Shown here in pieces: positions 1-6,474 of a DNA stretch of 64,000 nt (the stretch's first letter is position 1; each line of letters starts with the position of its first letter). Position numbers and translations under genes: made by a program. The notes beneath the pieces were generated by a model that was not told the origin of the DNA, searched no databases, and saw only the letters and a program-made list of their open reading frames with translations. Source of the stretch: JALHMI01 sp964598535 (GTDB taxonomy: Bacteria > Planctomycetota > Planctomycetia > Pirellulales > PALSA-1355); NCBI GenBank assembly GCA_964598535.1, contig CAZRCI010000002.1:124001-188000 (forward strand). Reading direction: 5' to 3'.

Positions 1-1106
1 CCGACTACAGCGACGCCACCACGGCCCGCGGCATCTATCAGGACGAATTCTACAACTACGACAAGAACGGCAACCGCACGAGTTCTCATCTCCACGACGA
101 CGGCTACGTCACCGGCCCGGGCAACCGGCTCCTGTCCGACGGCACGTTCAACTACGAGTACGACAACGACGGCAACCAGATCCGCAAAACCGACATCGCC
201 AGCGGCGAAGTCACGGTCTTCGAGTACGACTATCGGAACCGGATGACCCGCGCCACTCGCTACAGCCAGGCACCGGAATCAGGCGGCATCATCCTGGCGG
301 AGACGACAAACCGTTATGACGTTGATGGTCGCCGAATCGCATTCTCAACGGATGATGATGGTGCTGGTCCCAATCTGCCGCAAGAGACGCGGGTGATTCA
401 CAACGGCGATGATACGTGGGCGGATTTCAATTCGCTCGACGAATTGTCAGCTCGTTACATGCTTGGAAGTCGTATCGATCAAATCCTCGCTGTTTCGCGG
501 AATACTGGATCATCGAATGGTGAGACCAATTGGTATCTAACGGATCATCTGGGGACTGTTCGAGATGTCCTCAACAACACAGGAATGCTGAGCAGTCACG
601 TTCCGTACGAGGCCTTTGGGGCAGTTGCGTTGTCCGCAGCTAACAAACTCGAAAGCCGCTTTTCCTATATGGGCCGGGAGTATCAGCCTCTAGTAAATCA
701 ATATTACTATCGAAGCCGGCAGTATGATCCCTACGTAGCACGTTTTAACTCGGAAGACGATATCCGGTTTGATGCGAACGATTTCAATCTATTTCGCTTC
801 GTAAACAACTCGCCATTTAGTGCGACCGATCCGACAGGGAATAGTGCCGTCTTTGCCTATTCGGTAATCACAGCAAAGGCAATTTATGCCGTAACTGCGC
901 TTGCCATGGTATTCCAACAGGACCGTTACAAGAATGACAAGGATTATTTAAAAAAAATTGCCTTTTGCCCTATACTGTATCAGTATGAGTTCATTGCGCT
1001 CGCTCTACTCCCATGGGGCAATTTGATTGGACTGCTCTGGGGTGTAGGGAGTGAGGGAGTGACCGGATGCCCTTCGTGGTATGAGGTGTTTGGGCTTAAG
1101 CCTTAA
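1..1106 (+). CDS. RHS/YD-repeat protein, 3' part (5' end outside window)
   Basis: The reading frame is open from base 3, so the gene starts upstream of the window. Bases 3-245 encode YD-type repeats (for example YNYDKNGNRT and YEYDNDGNQIRKT). The RHS-associated core follows: LTDHLGTVRDV, then YYYRSRQYDPYVARFNSED, then NLFRFVNNSPFSATDPTG. RHS proteins are large secreted or surface proteins whose repeats form a shell, and sequence after the DPTG-like boundary is normally a variable tip. Here the tip is about 88 residues with hydrophobic stretches (AKAIYAVTALAMV and YEFIALALLPWGNLIGLLWGV) and matches no toxin fold I recognise. From about base 300 the DNA is visibly more AT-rich than the repeat-coding part. 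No immunity-like gene follows; the next 740 bases are repeats. Confidence 0.9.
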   Translation, partial: DYSDATTARGIYQDEFYNYDKNGNRTSSHLHDDGYVTGPGNRLLSDGTFNYEYDNDGNQIRKTDIASGEVTVFEYDYRNRMTRATRYSQAPESGGIILAETTNRYDVDGRRIAFSTDDDGAGPNLPQETRVIHNGDDTWADFNSLDELSARYMLGSRIDQILAVSRNTGSSNGETNWYLTDHLGTVRDVLNNTGMLSSHVPYEAFGAVALSAANKLESRFSYMGREYQPLVNQYYYRSRQYDPYVARFNSEDDIRFDANDFNLFRFVNNSPFSATDPTGNSAVFAYSVITAKAIYAVTALAMVFQQDRYKNDKDYLKKIAFCPILYQYEFIALALLPWGNLIGLLWGVGSEGVTGCPSWYEVFGLKP

Positions 1107-1144
1107 CTGAAACTGTCACGTTTTGCGTTTTTCGATGAAGCGTG

Positions 1145-1304
1145 CGGGTTGGCACGCCCACGAACATAAGCAAACCTCGGGTGGCACGCCCTGAGGCACG
1201 AAGGGCGTGCATGAGCGTGGGCAGGTTCACCGATGTCCGGCTTGCCCATCCGACGTTAGGATTGGTCCACCACGCCCATCGCTGCGCTCTGGGTGTGCCA
1301 CCCT
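1145..1304. repeat. REP-like paired-hairpin element, copy 1
   Basis: The element begins GGTTGGCACGCCCACG and holds hairpin H1 (GCACGCCC / GGGCGTGC arms, 11-base loop TGAGGCACGAA, about 1182-1210). A diverged second hairpin H2 lies at about 1277-1303 (arms around loop TCGCTGCGCTC, with one arm base changed to give GGGTGTG). H2 read on the opposite strand resembles H1, so the unit is two inverted REP-like hairpins. The centre differs from that of copies 3 and 4. Confidence 0.75.
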
Positions 1305-1373
1305 GTTTGTTTTTGCTCTCTTTTTAACTTTTTAATCATTGACGATACTGGAGTAGGTATAATCCGCGCGCCA

Positions 1374-1527
1374 GGTTGGCACACCCACGACATAAGCAAA
1401 CCTCGGGTGGCACGCCCTGAGGCACGAAGGGCGTGCTGATGGAGCGCTTGATTTGCCAGAGGCCGCCCTACGAACACGTACCAAGCTGAGACCAGCACGC
1501 CCATCGCTGCGCTCTGGGCGTGCCACC
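1374..1527. repeat. REP-like paired-hairpin element, copy 2
   Basis: Same plan as the neighbouring copies: GTTGGCACACCCACGACATA start, H1 at about 1409-1437, H2 at about 1495-1523 with perfect GCACGCCCA / TGGGCGTGC arms. The central part (GGAGCGCTTGATTTGCCAGA and on) is unlike copies 3 and 4. Its right end is shared with the 149-bp direct repeat that starts at 1496. Confidence 0.78.
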
Positions 1528-1644
1528 TGGGATTGCTGTGGCTACCTTTTTGGTGAATAAATCCAATAGGCTTTGGTCCATGCTAGTCGATTCCGACTCC
1601 CTGAAGGGCGGCGAGCCGTGAGAATCATTAACCCGGCATCGGGC
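1496..1644 (+). repeat. 149-bp direct repeat, left copy
   Basis: Bases 1496-1644 and 1773-1921 are the same 149 bases with a single C/T difference near the end (AGAATCATT against AGAATTATT). The repeat starts in hairpin H2 of a REP-like element and ends at CCGGCATCGGGC. After this copy the sequence runs into the next REP-like element; after the right copy it runs into the transposase gene. Confidence 0.93.
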
Positions 1645-1647
1645 GGG

Positions 1648-1805
1648 TTGGCACGCCCACGACATAAGCAATCCTGGGGTGGCACGTCCCTGAGGCACGA
1701 AGGGCGTGCTGATGAACTGCGAGTAGGATTGCCGATGGCTGCTGTTCGAAATCAAACATTAGTTTTCCACGCCACGCCCATCGCTGCGCTCTGGGCGTGC
1801 CACCT
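1648..1805. repeat. REP-like paired-hairpin element, copy 3 (left flank of RAYT)
   Basis: H1 lies at about 1682-1709 and H2 at about 1773-1800. The spacer between them (GATTGCCGATGGCTGCTGTT and on, about 1726-1760) is nearly the same as in copy 4 at 2564-2720. The tyrosine transposase gene is therefore bracketed by two near-identical elements in the same orientation. Confidence 0.82.
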
Positions 1806-1921
1806 GGGATTGCTGTGGCTACCTTTTTGGTGAATAAATCCAATAGGCTTTGGTCCATGCTAGTCGATTCCGACTCCCTGAAGGGCGGCGAGCCGTGAGA
1901 ATTATTAACCCGGCATCGGGC
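1773..1921 (+). repeat. 149-bp direct repeat, right copy (runs into RAYT start)
   Basis: Partner of 1496-1644 with one mismatch. Its last 27 bases contain the probable GTG start of the transposase at 1895 and its first codons, so the repeat reaches into the coding region. Confidence 0.93.
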
Positions 1922-2512
1922 AATAGCTATTTTCGCAAACGTCGTAAAAGGATCGACGACCCCGGGCATGCCCGCGAGCTTACCTTCTCATGCTACAAGC
2001 GATTTCCGTTTCTCAACCGAGATCGCACGCGACAATGGTTGATCGATGCGTTGCACGCCGCGAGACAAAAGTTTCCCATCGACCTATGGGCCTATGTGAT
2101 TATGCCCGATCACGTTCACCTGCTTCTTTATCCACGCGAAGCCGCTTTGGAAGTGGGACGCGTGACCGGGGCCATCAAGGAGGCCGTCGCGCGAAAGGCA
2201 ATTCGTTATCTGGAAGAACAGGCGCCCGAATGGCTGCCTAAAGTCACGGTTCGCGAAGGGAAACGTACACGCCGTAGATTCTGGCAGCCAGGAGGCGGAT
2301 ACGATCGCAATGCCGTCGAACTCGCCGCGATTCAAAAGATGATCGACTACATCCATTTGAATCCTGTTCGTCGGGGTCTTACCGTCCGTCCAGAAGACTG
2401 GCCTTGGTCCAGCGCATGTTGGTATGCCGGAATCCGACCCGTGCCTCTCGATATGGATGCGACCATTCCCACAATTCACCAAGCGGGGGCAAGCCGTAAT
2501 GATTTTGTGTGA
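1895..2512 (+). CDS. REP-associated tyrosine transposase (RAYT, Y1_Tnp/IS200-like)
   Basis: This is an HUH single-strand DNA transposase of the REP-associated type, thought to nick and join REP hairpins. From the GTG at 1895 it is 205 residues. The HUH motif is DHVH (about residues 72-75, in WAYVIMPDHVHLLLY). The C-terminal RAYT signature reads MIDYIHLNPVRRGL followed by DWPWSSA, and its Tyr is the likely nucleophile. The frame is open to a TTG at 1850, but bases before about 1922 belong to the 149-bp repeat. GTG 1895 has a purine-rich GGCGAG just upstream and is my choice. Homology proper begins near ARELTFSC. The gene looks intact and lies between two REP-like elements, which are its probable substrates. 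Confidence 0.87.
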   Translation: MRIINPASGNSYFRKRRKRIDDPGHARELTFSCYKRFPFLNRDRTRQWLIDALHAARQKFPIDLWAYVIMPDHVHLLLYPREAALEVGRVTGAIKEAVARKAIRYLEEQAPEWLPKVTVREGKRTRRRFWQPGGGYDRNAVELAAIQKMIDYIHLNPVRRGLTVRPEDWPWSSACWYAGIRPVPLDMDATIPTIHQAGASRNDFV

Positions 2513-2563
2513 CTCGGCCGGCACACGCGCAATAAAGCAAAACTCGGGTGACATAACCCCGGG

Positions 2564-2720
2564 CTTGGCACGCCTACGAACATGAACAAGCCTGGGGTGG
2601 CACGTCCCTGAGGAACGAAGGGCGTGCTGATGGATCGCGAGTGGGATTGCCGATGGCTGCTGTTCGAAATCAAACATTCGTTCCCACGCCCATCGCTGCG
2701 CTCTTGGGCGTGCCACCTGG
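2564..2720. repeat. REP-like paired-hairpin element, copy 4 (right flank of RAYT)
   Basis: H1 lies at about 2602-2628 (GCACGTCCC / GGGCGTGC) and H2 at about 2687-2714 with one extra T in an arm. The spacer is nearly the same as in copy 3. A degraded start of a similar unit (GGCACACGCGCAATAAAGC) precedes it at 2519-2560. Bases 2721-2917 show no further recognisable feature apart from a G-rich run at 2841-2852. Confidence 0.82.
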
Positions 2721-2917
2721 GGATTGAGCCCTCGACCAAGCCCTCCCCTGCATTTGCAGAAAAGCAGTTGCTCAATCCGTGGCAGCCGATGACTTTGGCT
2801 GGAGCTACTGGAGCAACCTGCCGATAATAGCCCCAGCCGCTGGGGAGGGGGGACGGAGAGGCCGCGCTTGCGCTGCTAGCCTTGGCTTTGCGGGCACTTT
2901 GCGCAAAAGGCTTCTCC

Positions 2918-4138
2918 GTGGCCCGACCCAATGCATTCTTGCTGGCTACCGCCATCTCTCTGCTAGCAGCCACCGCCGCCAGCGGCCAACAACCCCGTAC
3001 GCCAAACCGCAACGTGCCGGCACGCCAACGCGAAGCTCGCGCGGACCAGCAAACGACCCGCACGCAATCAGCGGCGCCCACCCGACACGTCACGCCGAGC
3101 ATCGGGCAAGATCGCCTGATTAGCAAGCAATCGCCGGTTCGTCCCGCCGCGTACGAAACGAGCCCCACGGAGATGTCTCCGTCTTCTGACTTCGCCGAAC
3201 CGATGGGCAATGCCTGGGACGAGGGCGGCGGCTATGCGGAATTCGGCGAGCCGTGCCACGCACGCTACGGCCAATTCACGGCGGGATTCGCCTTCACGTT
3301 CCTGGTCCCCGAGTTTGGCGACAACGTCGCCTTCACGACGACGTCGAGCGACGGTGCGAGCTTCGAGAACATCAGCCCGACGCAGTTCGACTACGGCCTG
3401 AAGTTCGCCCCTCGGGTTTGGCTCGAATACACGTTGCCCGACGGCCTCGGCGCGCGCGCAACCTACTGGCAATTCGATCACGCGGCGGCGACCGCGATCG
3501 GCACGGCGCCCGCCAACGGCTTTGGCCAAATCACAACGCCCTCGTTCGGCGACATCGACATTTCGACGAACATCCCAGGGGCAACCATGACCGCCAACAG
3601 CGGCCTGGAGCTGCAATCGCTGGATTTGGAAGGCACCAAGGGAGTCAGCTTCGGCCGCTGGTCGTTGGCCGCCAGCGCCGGCGTTCGCTATGGAGCGATC
3701 AAGCAAAACTATGCGGCCCAGCAACGGAGCGCCAATGGCGTGCTCAACGGGTCCATCGACTTCCAGCACAACTTCGACGGCGCCGGCCCAACCTTTGGCC
3801 TCGAAGCCCGGCGCTACCTCGCCGAGCGGCTTTCGATCTTCAGCACGGTCCGCGGGTCGCTGTTGTTCGGCAATCTGCGGTCGACGCTCGAAGGCGGCGA
3901 GGACCTGGATCTTTCGACGCCGTTCCTGACCTCCTCGACCAATCGGCGACTCGATACCTTGCCCGTGGTCAACATGCAATTGGGCGCCGATTGGCAGATT
4001 CCACTCGGCATGGCGGCCACCTTCTTTTGGCAAGGCGCGATGGAAGCCCAATGGTGGCAAGGAGTCGGCAACGCCGCGACAGAAACCGGCGACCTCGGCC
4101 TATTCGGCTTCAACACCGCCGTGGGAATCGCCTGGTGA
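2918..4138 (+). CDS. Secreted outer-membrane beta-barrel protein, Lpg1974-like pore-forming family
   Basis: The product is about 406 residues with an N-terminal signal peptide (FLLATAISLLAATAASG, then QQ), a basic, Gln/Arg-rich low-complexity stretch, and a barrel-like region of alternating strands rich in aromatic and Gly residues (YGQFTAGFAFTFLVPEFG, RVWLEYTLPDGLGARATYW, ARRYLAERLSIFSTVRGSLL). It ends in a hydrophobic/aromatic strand closing on FNTAVGIAW, as outer-membrane barrels do. This layout fits the Legionella Lpg1974-type pore family common in planctomycetes. The frame is open to a TTG at 2882, but GTG 2918 gives a compact signal peptide and has AAAAGG upstream. It appears monocistronic. 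The substrate is unknown. Confidence 0.72.
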   Translation: MARPNAFLLATAISLLAATAASGQQPRTPNRNVPARQREARADQQTTRTQSAAPTRHVTPSIGQDRLISKQSPVRPAAYETSPTEMSPSSDFAEPMGNAWDEGGGYAEFGEPCHARYGQFTAGFAFTFLVPEFGDNVAFTTTSSDGASFENISPTQFDYGLKFAPRVWLEYTLPDGLGARATYWQFDHAAATAIGTAPANGFGQITTPSFGDIDISTNIPGATMTANSGLELQSLDLEGTKGVSFGRWSLAASAGVRYGAIKQNYAAQQRSANGVLNGSIDFQHNFDGAGPTFGLEARRYLAERLSIFSTVRGSLLFGNLRSTLEGGEDLDLSTPFLTSSTNRRLDTLPVVNMQLGADWQIPLGMAATFFWQGAMEAQWWQGVGNAATETGDLGLFGFNTAVGIAW

Positions 4139-4167
4139 GGCATCAACGTATCTTAGGGCGGGGCTGA

Positions 4168-4619
4168 TCGCTGAAACCCGAGCCTGGGATTGCGGGAATG
4201 GATGGCGACCAGCCACTGTTTCCGCACCTCGCCAAACGCAAGGCGTATGCCATGGTGCAACGCGACCTGGAGGAAGCGGGCATCCCGTATGAGACGGAAG
4301 AGGGGCTGGCGGACTTCCATGCGGCCGAGCGTCACACGCACATCACCGGCCTGCTCAAGAGCGGGTGTCGCTCGTCGAGGCCAAAGAGTTGGCACGTCAC
4401 AGCGACGTGCGGATGACGATGCGTTACACCCACATCGGCTTGGCCGATCAGACCGTGGCCGTCAATCGTCTACCGGCCCTTCCGCCGGCCGACGAGCCTG
4501 AAAAGTGTCTGCACTATGTCTGCACTTCAGGCGGCGCGGATGGGCAAAGTGGGGCACCAAATGGCACGGCAACGGCAAGGCCCAGAAATGCGAAAACCCT
4601 TGCCGTAGCAAGGGTTTAG
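4168..4619 (+). pseudogene. Tyrosine recombinase (integrase) C-terminal remnant, frameshifted
   Basis: One frame encodes MDGDQPLFPHLAKRKAY through DFHAAERHTHITGLLKSG. The continuation VEAKELARHSDVRMTMRYTH is in another frame, entered near 4363, which fits a one-base loss in GGCGTGTCG. These pieces carry the catalytic boxes of a tyrosine recombinase: His/Arg of the HxxR box, ARH, and the RYTH tyrosine. The first box has an extra residue (HAAERHT instead of the usual HAxRHT type). The N-terminal core-binding domain is missing and an in-frame TGA lies at 4165. The remnant ends about 50 bases from the tmRNA 3' end and points towards it, the usual position for an integrase of an element inserted at ssrA. 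Confidence 0.8.
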
Positions 4620-4667
4620 TCGCCGAGAGTCAATCCATGTCGCAGGTTGACCCAAATTGCCAAAAAA

Positions 4668-5030
4668 TGGAGGCGGCGGGAATCGAACCCGCGTCCCGCG
4701 ACATTTCCGCGGGGGCTTCTACGTGCGTAGTCGGATCATTTACGCGTCTCGATCACCGACCCCCAACCGACGAGGTGCCTGGCGATCCAGCCGGGAACAG
4801 TTTTTAGCCGCAAGCGTGCCCAGCAATGACTTGCGACGATTCGGATTTGGTGACGAGTTTTTGGGCCTCTCCGACTAAAGCCCGCAACTCGGGTTGCCTT
4901 TAATTAGGCAGCCAAAGCAAAGGTATCTTCGGCAATTGAAGATATTGGTCAGCTTTTTTACGTGGCCCACTGACCAACCACGGCACGCCACCCACGCTTC
5001 TAGCTATCCGGTCGAACCCAGTTCGCCCCC
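4668..5030 (-). ncRNA. ssrA: tmRNA (transfer-messenger RNA)
   Basis: On the minus strand the RNA starts GGGGGCGAACTGGGTTCGAC and ends with a T-arm (GCGGG-TTCGATT-CCCGC) followed by CGCCUCC and discriminator A. The ends pair as a 7-bp acceptor stem, GGGGGCG with CGCCUCC (one G-U). CCA is not encoded. The length of 363 nt is typical. A tag reading frame starts about 97 nt from the 5' end and encodes AEDTFALAA. tmRNA with SmpB rescues stalled ribosomes by adding this degradation tag. Any protein read across 4660-4880 on the plus strand is an artefact over this RNA. Confidence 0.96.
4904..4933 (-). other. tmRNA tag-peptide reading frame (AEDTFALAA, stop TAA)
   Basis: The ten codons are GCC GAA GAT ACC TTT GCT TTG GCT GCC TAA on the minus strand. 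GCC is the likely resume codon because a TGA lies in frame six codons upstream. The LAA end is the usual ClpXP recognition end, and the tag resembles other planctomycete tags of the AE..FALAA type, as I recall them. Confidence 0.88.
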
Positions 5031-5059
5031 GTATGAGCTGCAAAACGCAGACCTGCTTC

Positions 5060-5086
5060 ATTATAGCAGATCGGGTCTTGTGGCAA
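5060..5086 (-). promoter_or_regulatory. Probable ssrA promoter (sigma-70-like)
   Basis: Minus-strand TTGCCA (5081-5086), a 15-base spacer and a perfect TATAAT (5060-5065) lie about 30 bases upstream of the mature tmRNA 5' end. That leaves a short leader to be removed by RNase P. The spacer is two bases shorter than ideal. The rest of 5031-5368 shows no gene I can support. Confidence 0.6.
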
Positions 5087-5368
5087 GGCAGCTGGAACGG
5101 ACCAGGGCGCCATTTTTCTCACTGAGAACGCGTGTTACGACGCCGGGTTCTGGCAGGGCAATTTCCTGAGACATCCAGATTCGTTTGATCTCGATTCGCC
5201 AACAAATGGGATCGGCCCGGCGTCACGCGCAGGGTCGAGGGATCGTCGTTGTGAAGTGTGTGGGGATAACATGGTCGCTTGCGTTGCTCATCAGCGGACA
5301 CATTGTTTGGGAGCAACGCTGTACGGCATTGCTCCAGATCCTGCGCAGTGGCCAAGGGGGGCCTCCAG

Positions 5369-5671
5369 CTACTGGCCAGCAAGCCGGGCGACGATTCGTT
5401 GTTGAAGATCCTCGGCCGAAATACCACGTACCAAAAAGCGTTTTTGCGCCGAGGTGTTGCCCGCCAGAAGTTCGAGCTGGCTCTTGCGCAGTTCGAGCTG
5501 GTCGGCCAAAAGATCCGTGATCGCTTTATTGGCTTTGCCTCTTTCGGGGGCTTGTGTGACCAGCACCTGAAGTGCCCCCGCGTGAATGCCCTTGAGCGCG
5601 TTGCGACGCGCGCCCGCATGCGCTCGTACGGGAAGGATCACGCCGTCGGGACGAATATCGAGTTGGAGCAT
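5369..5671 (-). CDS. DUF167 / YggU-family protein
   Basis: The product is 100 residues from ATG 5671. The family core is clear: LDIRPDGVILPVRAHAGARR, then LQVLVTQAPERGKANKAITDLLA, then QLELLAGNTSAQKRFLV. This is the small alpha/beta domain of DUF167, whose biochemical role is unknown. The frame is open further upstream, but that stretch overlaps the end of the YggS gene and is not conserved-looking. It lies 109 bases downstream of the yggS-like gene on the same strand, as in many bacteria where yggS and yggU sit together. The usual yggT between them is absent. Confidence 0.88.
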   Translation of the reverse strand: MLQLDIRPDGVILPVRAHAGARRNALKGIHAGALQVLVTQAPERGKANKAITDLLADQLELRKSQLELLAGNTSAQKRFLVRGISAEDLQQRIVARLAGQ

Positions 5672-5780
5672 ATGGGCCGTCGCCAAGAGCAACGCGGTTT
5701 CGACAGGCGTGTCCGCAAGGCAAGATTCGGATGGCGCCCCGTCGGAGGCCCCCGCCAGTGGCGTCCGATCGAGTCGCCTC

Positions 5781-6470
5781 TTATTCAAACAGTGTGGATC
5801 CCACGCGGACCATGGTCGCGCCTTCTTCGATCGCAATTTCAAAGTCGCCGCTCATGCCCATCGAGAGTTCGCGGAGCGTTGCCTGACCAGAGAAGACGGT
5901 GGCCAGGCGATCGCGCAGACGCCGCATGCCGCGGAAGTCCTGGCGAGCGGCGTCGGTGTCCCCTGCGAGGCTGGCCATTCCCATCAAGCCACGGACCTCG
6001 ATGTTATCGAGCGTGAGCGCATAAGCCATAAGCGGTTCGATCTCGTCAGGCGACAACCCTGTCTTGGTCGCATCGCCAGAGATGTTCACTTCTAGCAAGA
6101 CCGGAACCCGGCGGCCTATGAGGGCGGCTTCAACCGTCAACGCGTCCAGCAGCCGACGGCTGTCGACCGATTGCACCAGGTGCGCCAGCGGCAATGTGCG
6201 ACGGATCTTGTTCCGCTGCAGGTGTCCTACCAGGTGCCAGCGAATCCGCGGATCATCCAGTTTCGCGGCCTTGTCCCAAAGCTGCTGGGGACGGCTTTCG
6301 CCGAGGTCGAAGCAGCCCGCCGCGACGACGGCAGCGGTGGCCTCGGCCGAGACATACTTTGTCACGGCGACAAGAGTAATATCATCTGCGCGGCGGCCGC
6401 TTCGCTCTGCGGCAGTGGCAATCGATTCTCGCACCCTCGCGATATTGTCGGCGATGCGGTGCCCAGGCAT
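5781..6470 (-). CDS. YggS-family pyridoxal-phosphate homeostasis protein
   Basis: The product is a 229-residue single-domain alanine-racemase-like TIM barrel that binds PLP without known catalysis. Family marks are LVAVTKYVS (PLP-binding Lys), FDLGESRPQQL, IRWHLVGHLQRNK, LLEVNISGDATKTGL, LSMGMSGDFEIAIEEGATMVRVG. ATG 6470 lies only a few bases after the stop of the upstream gene, so the two are probably cotranscribed. The open frame reaches 6533 but that would overlap the upstream gene. Its inferred role is buffering of intracellular PLP. Confidence 0.93.
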   Translation of the reverse strand: MPGHRIADNIARVRESIATAAERSGRRADDITLVAVTKYVSAEATAAVVAAGCFDLGESRPQQLWDKAAKLDDPRIRWHLVGHLQRNKIRRTLPLAHLVQSVDSRRLLDALTVEAALIGRRVPVLLEVNISGDATKTGLSPDEIEPLMAYALTLDNIEVRGLMGMASLAGDTDAARQDFRGMRRLRDRLATVFSGQATLRELSMGMSGDFEIAIEEGATMVRVGSTLFE

Positions 6471-6474
6471 CGAT

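Noticed and set aside
1145..2720. CRISPR-like repeats
   Set aside because: Repeat units are about 155 bases with internal hairpins, irregular spacing and no uniform spacers; no cas genes.
3068..4060. 330-codon open frame opposite the porin-like gene
   Set aside because: Arg/Gly-rich shadow frame caused by high GC; no domain, and the plus-strand gene has signal peptide and barrel pattern.
4505..4878. Protein frames with MEAAGIEPASRD or GGNRTRVPRH-like sequence
   Set aside because: They are the plus-strand reading of the tmRNA 3' end, a known source of false proteins.
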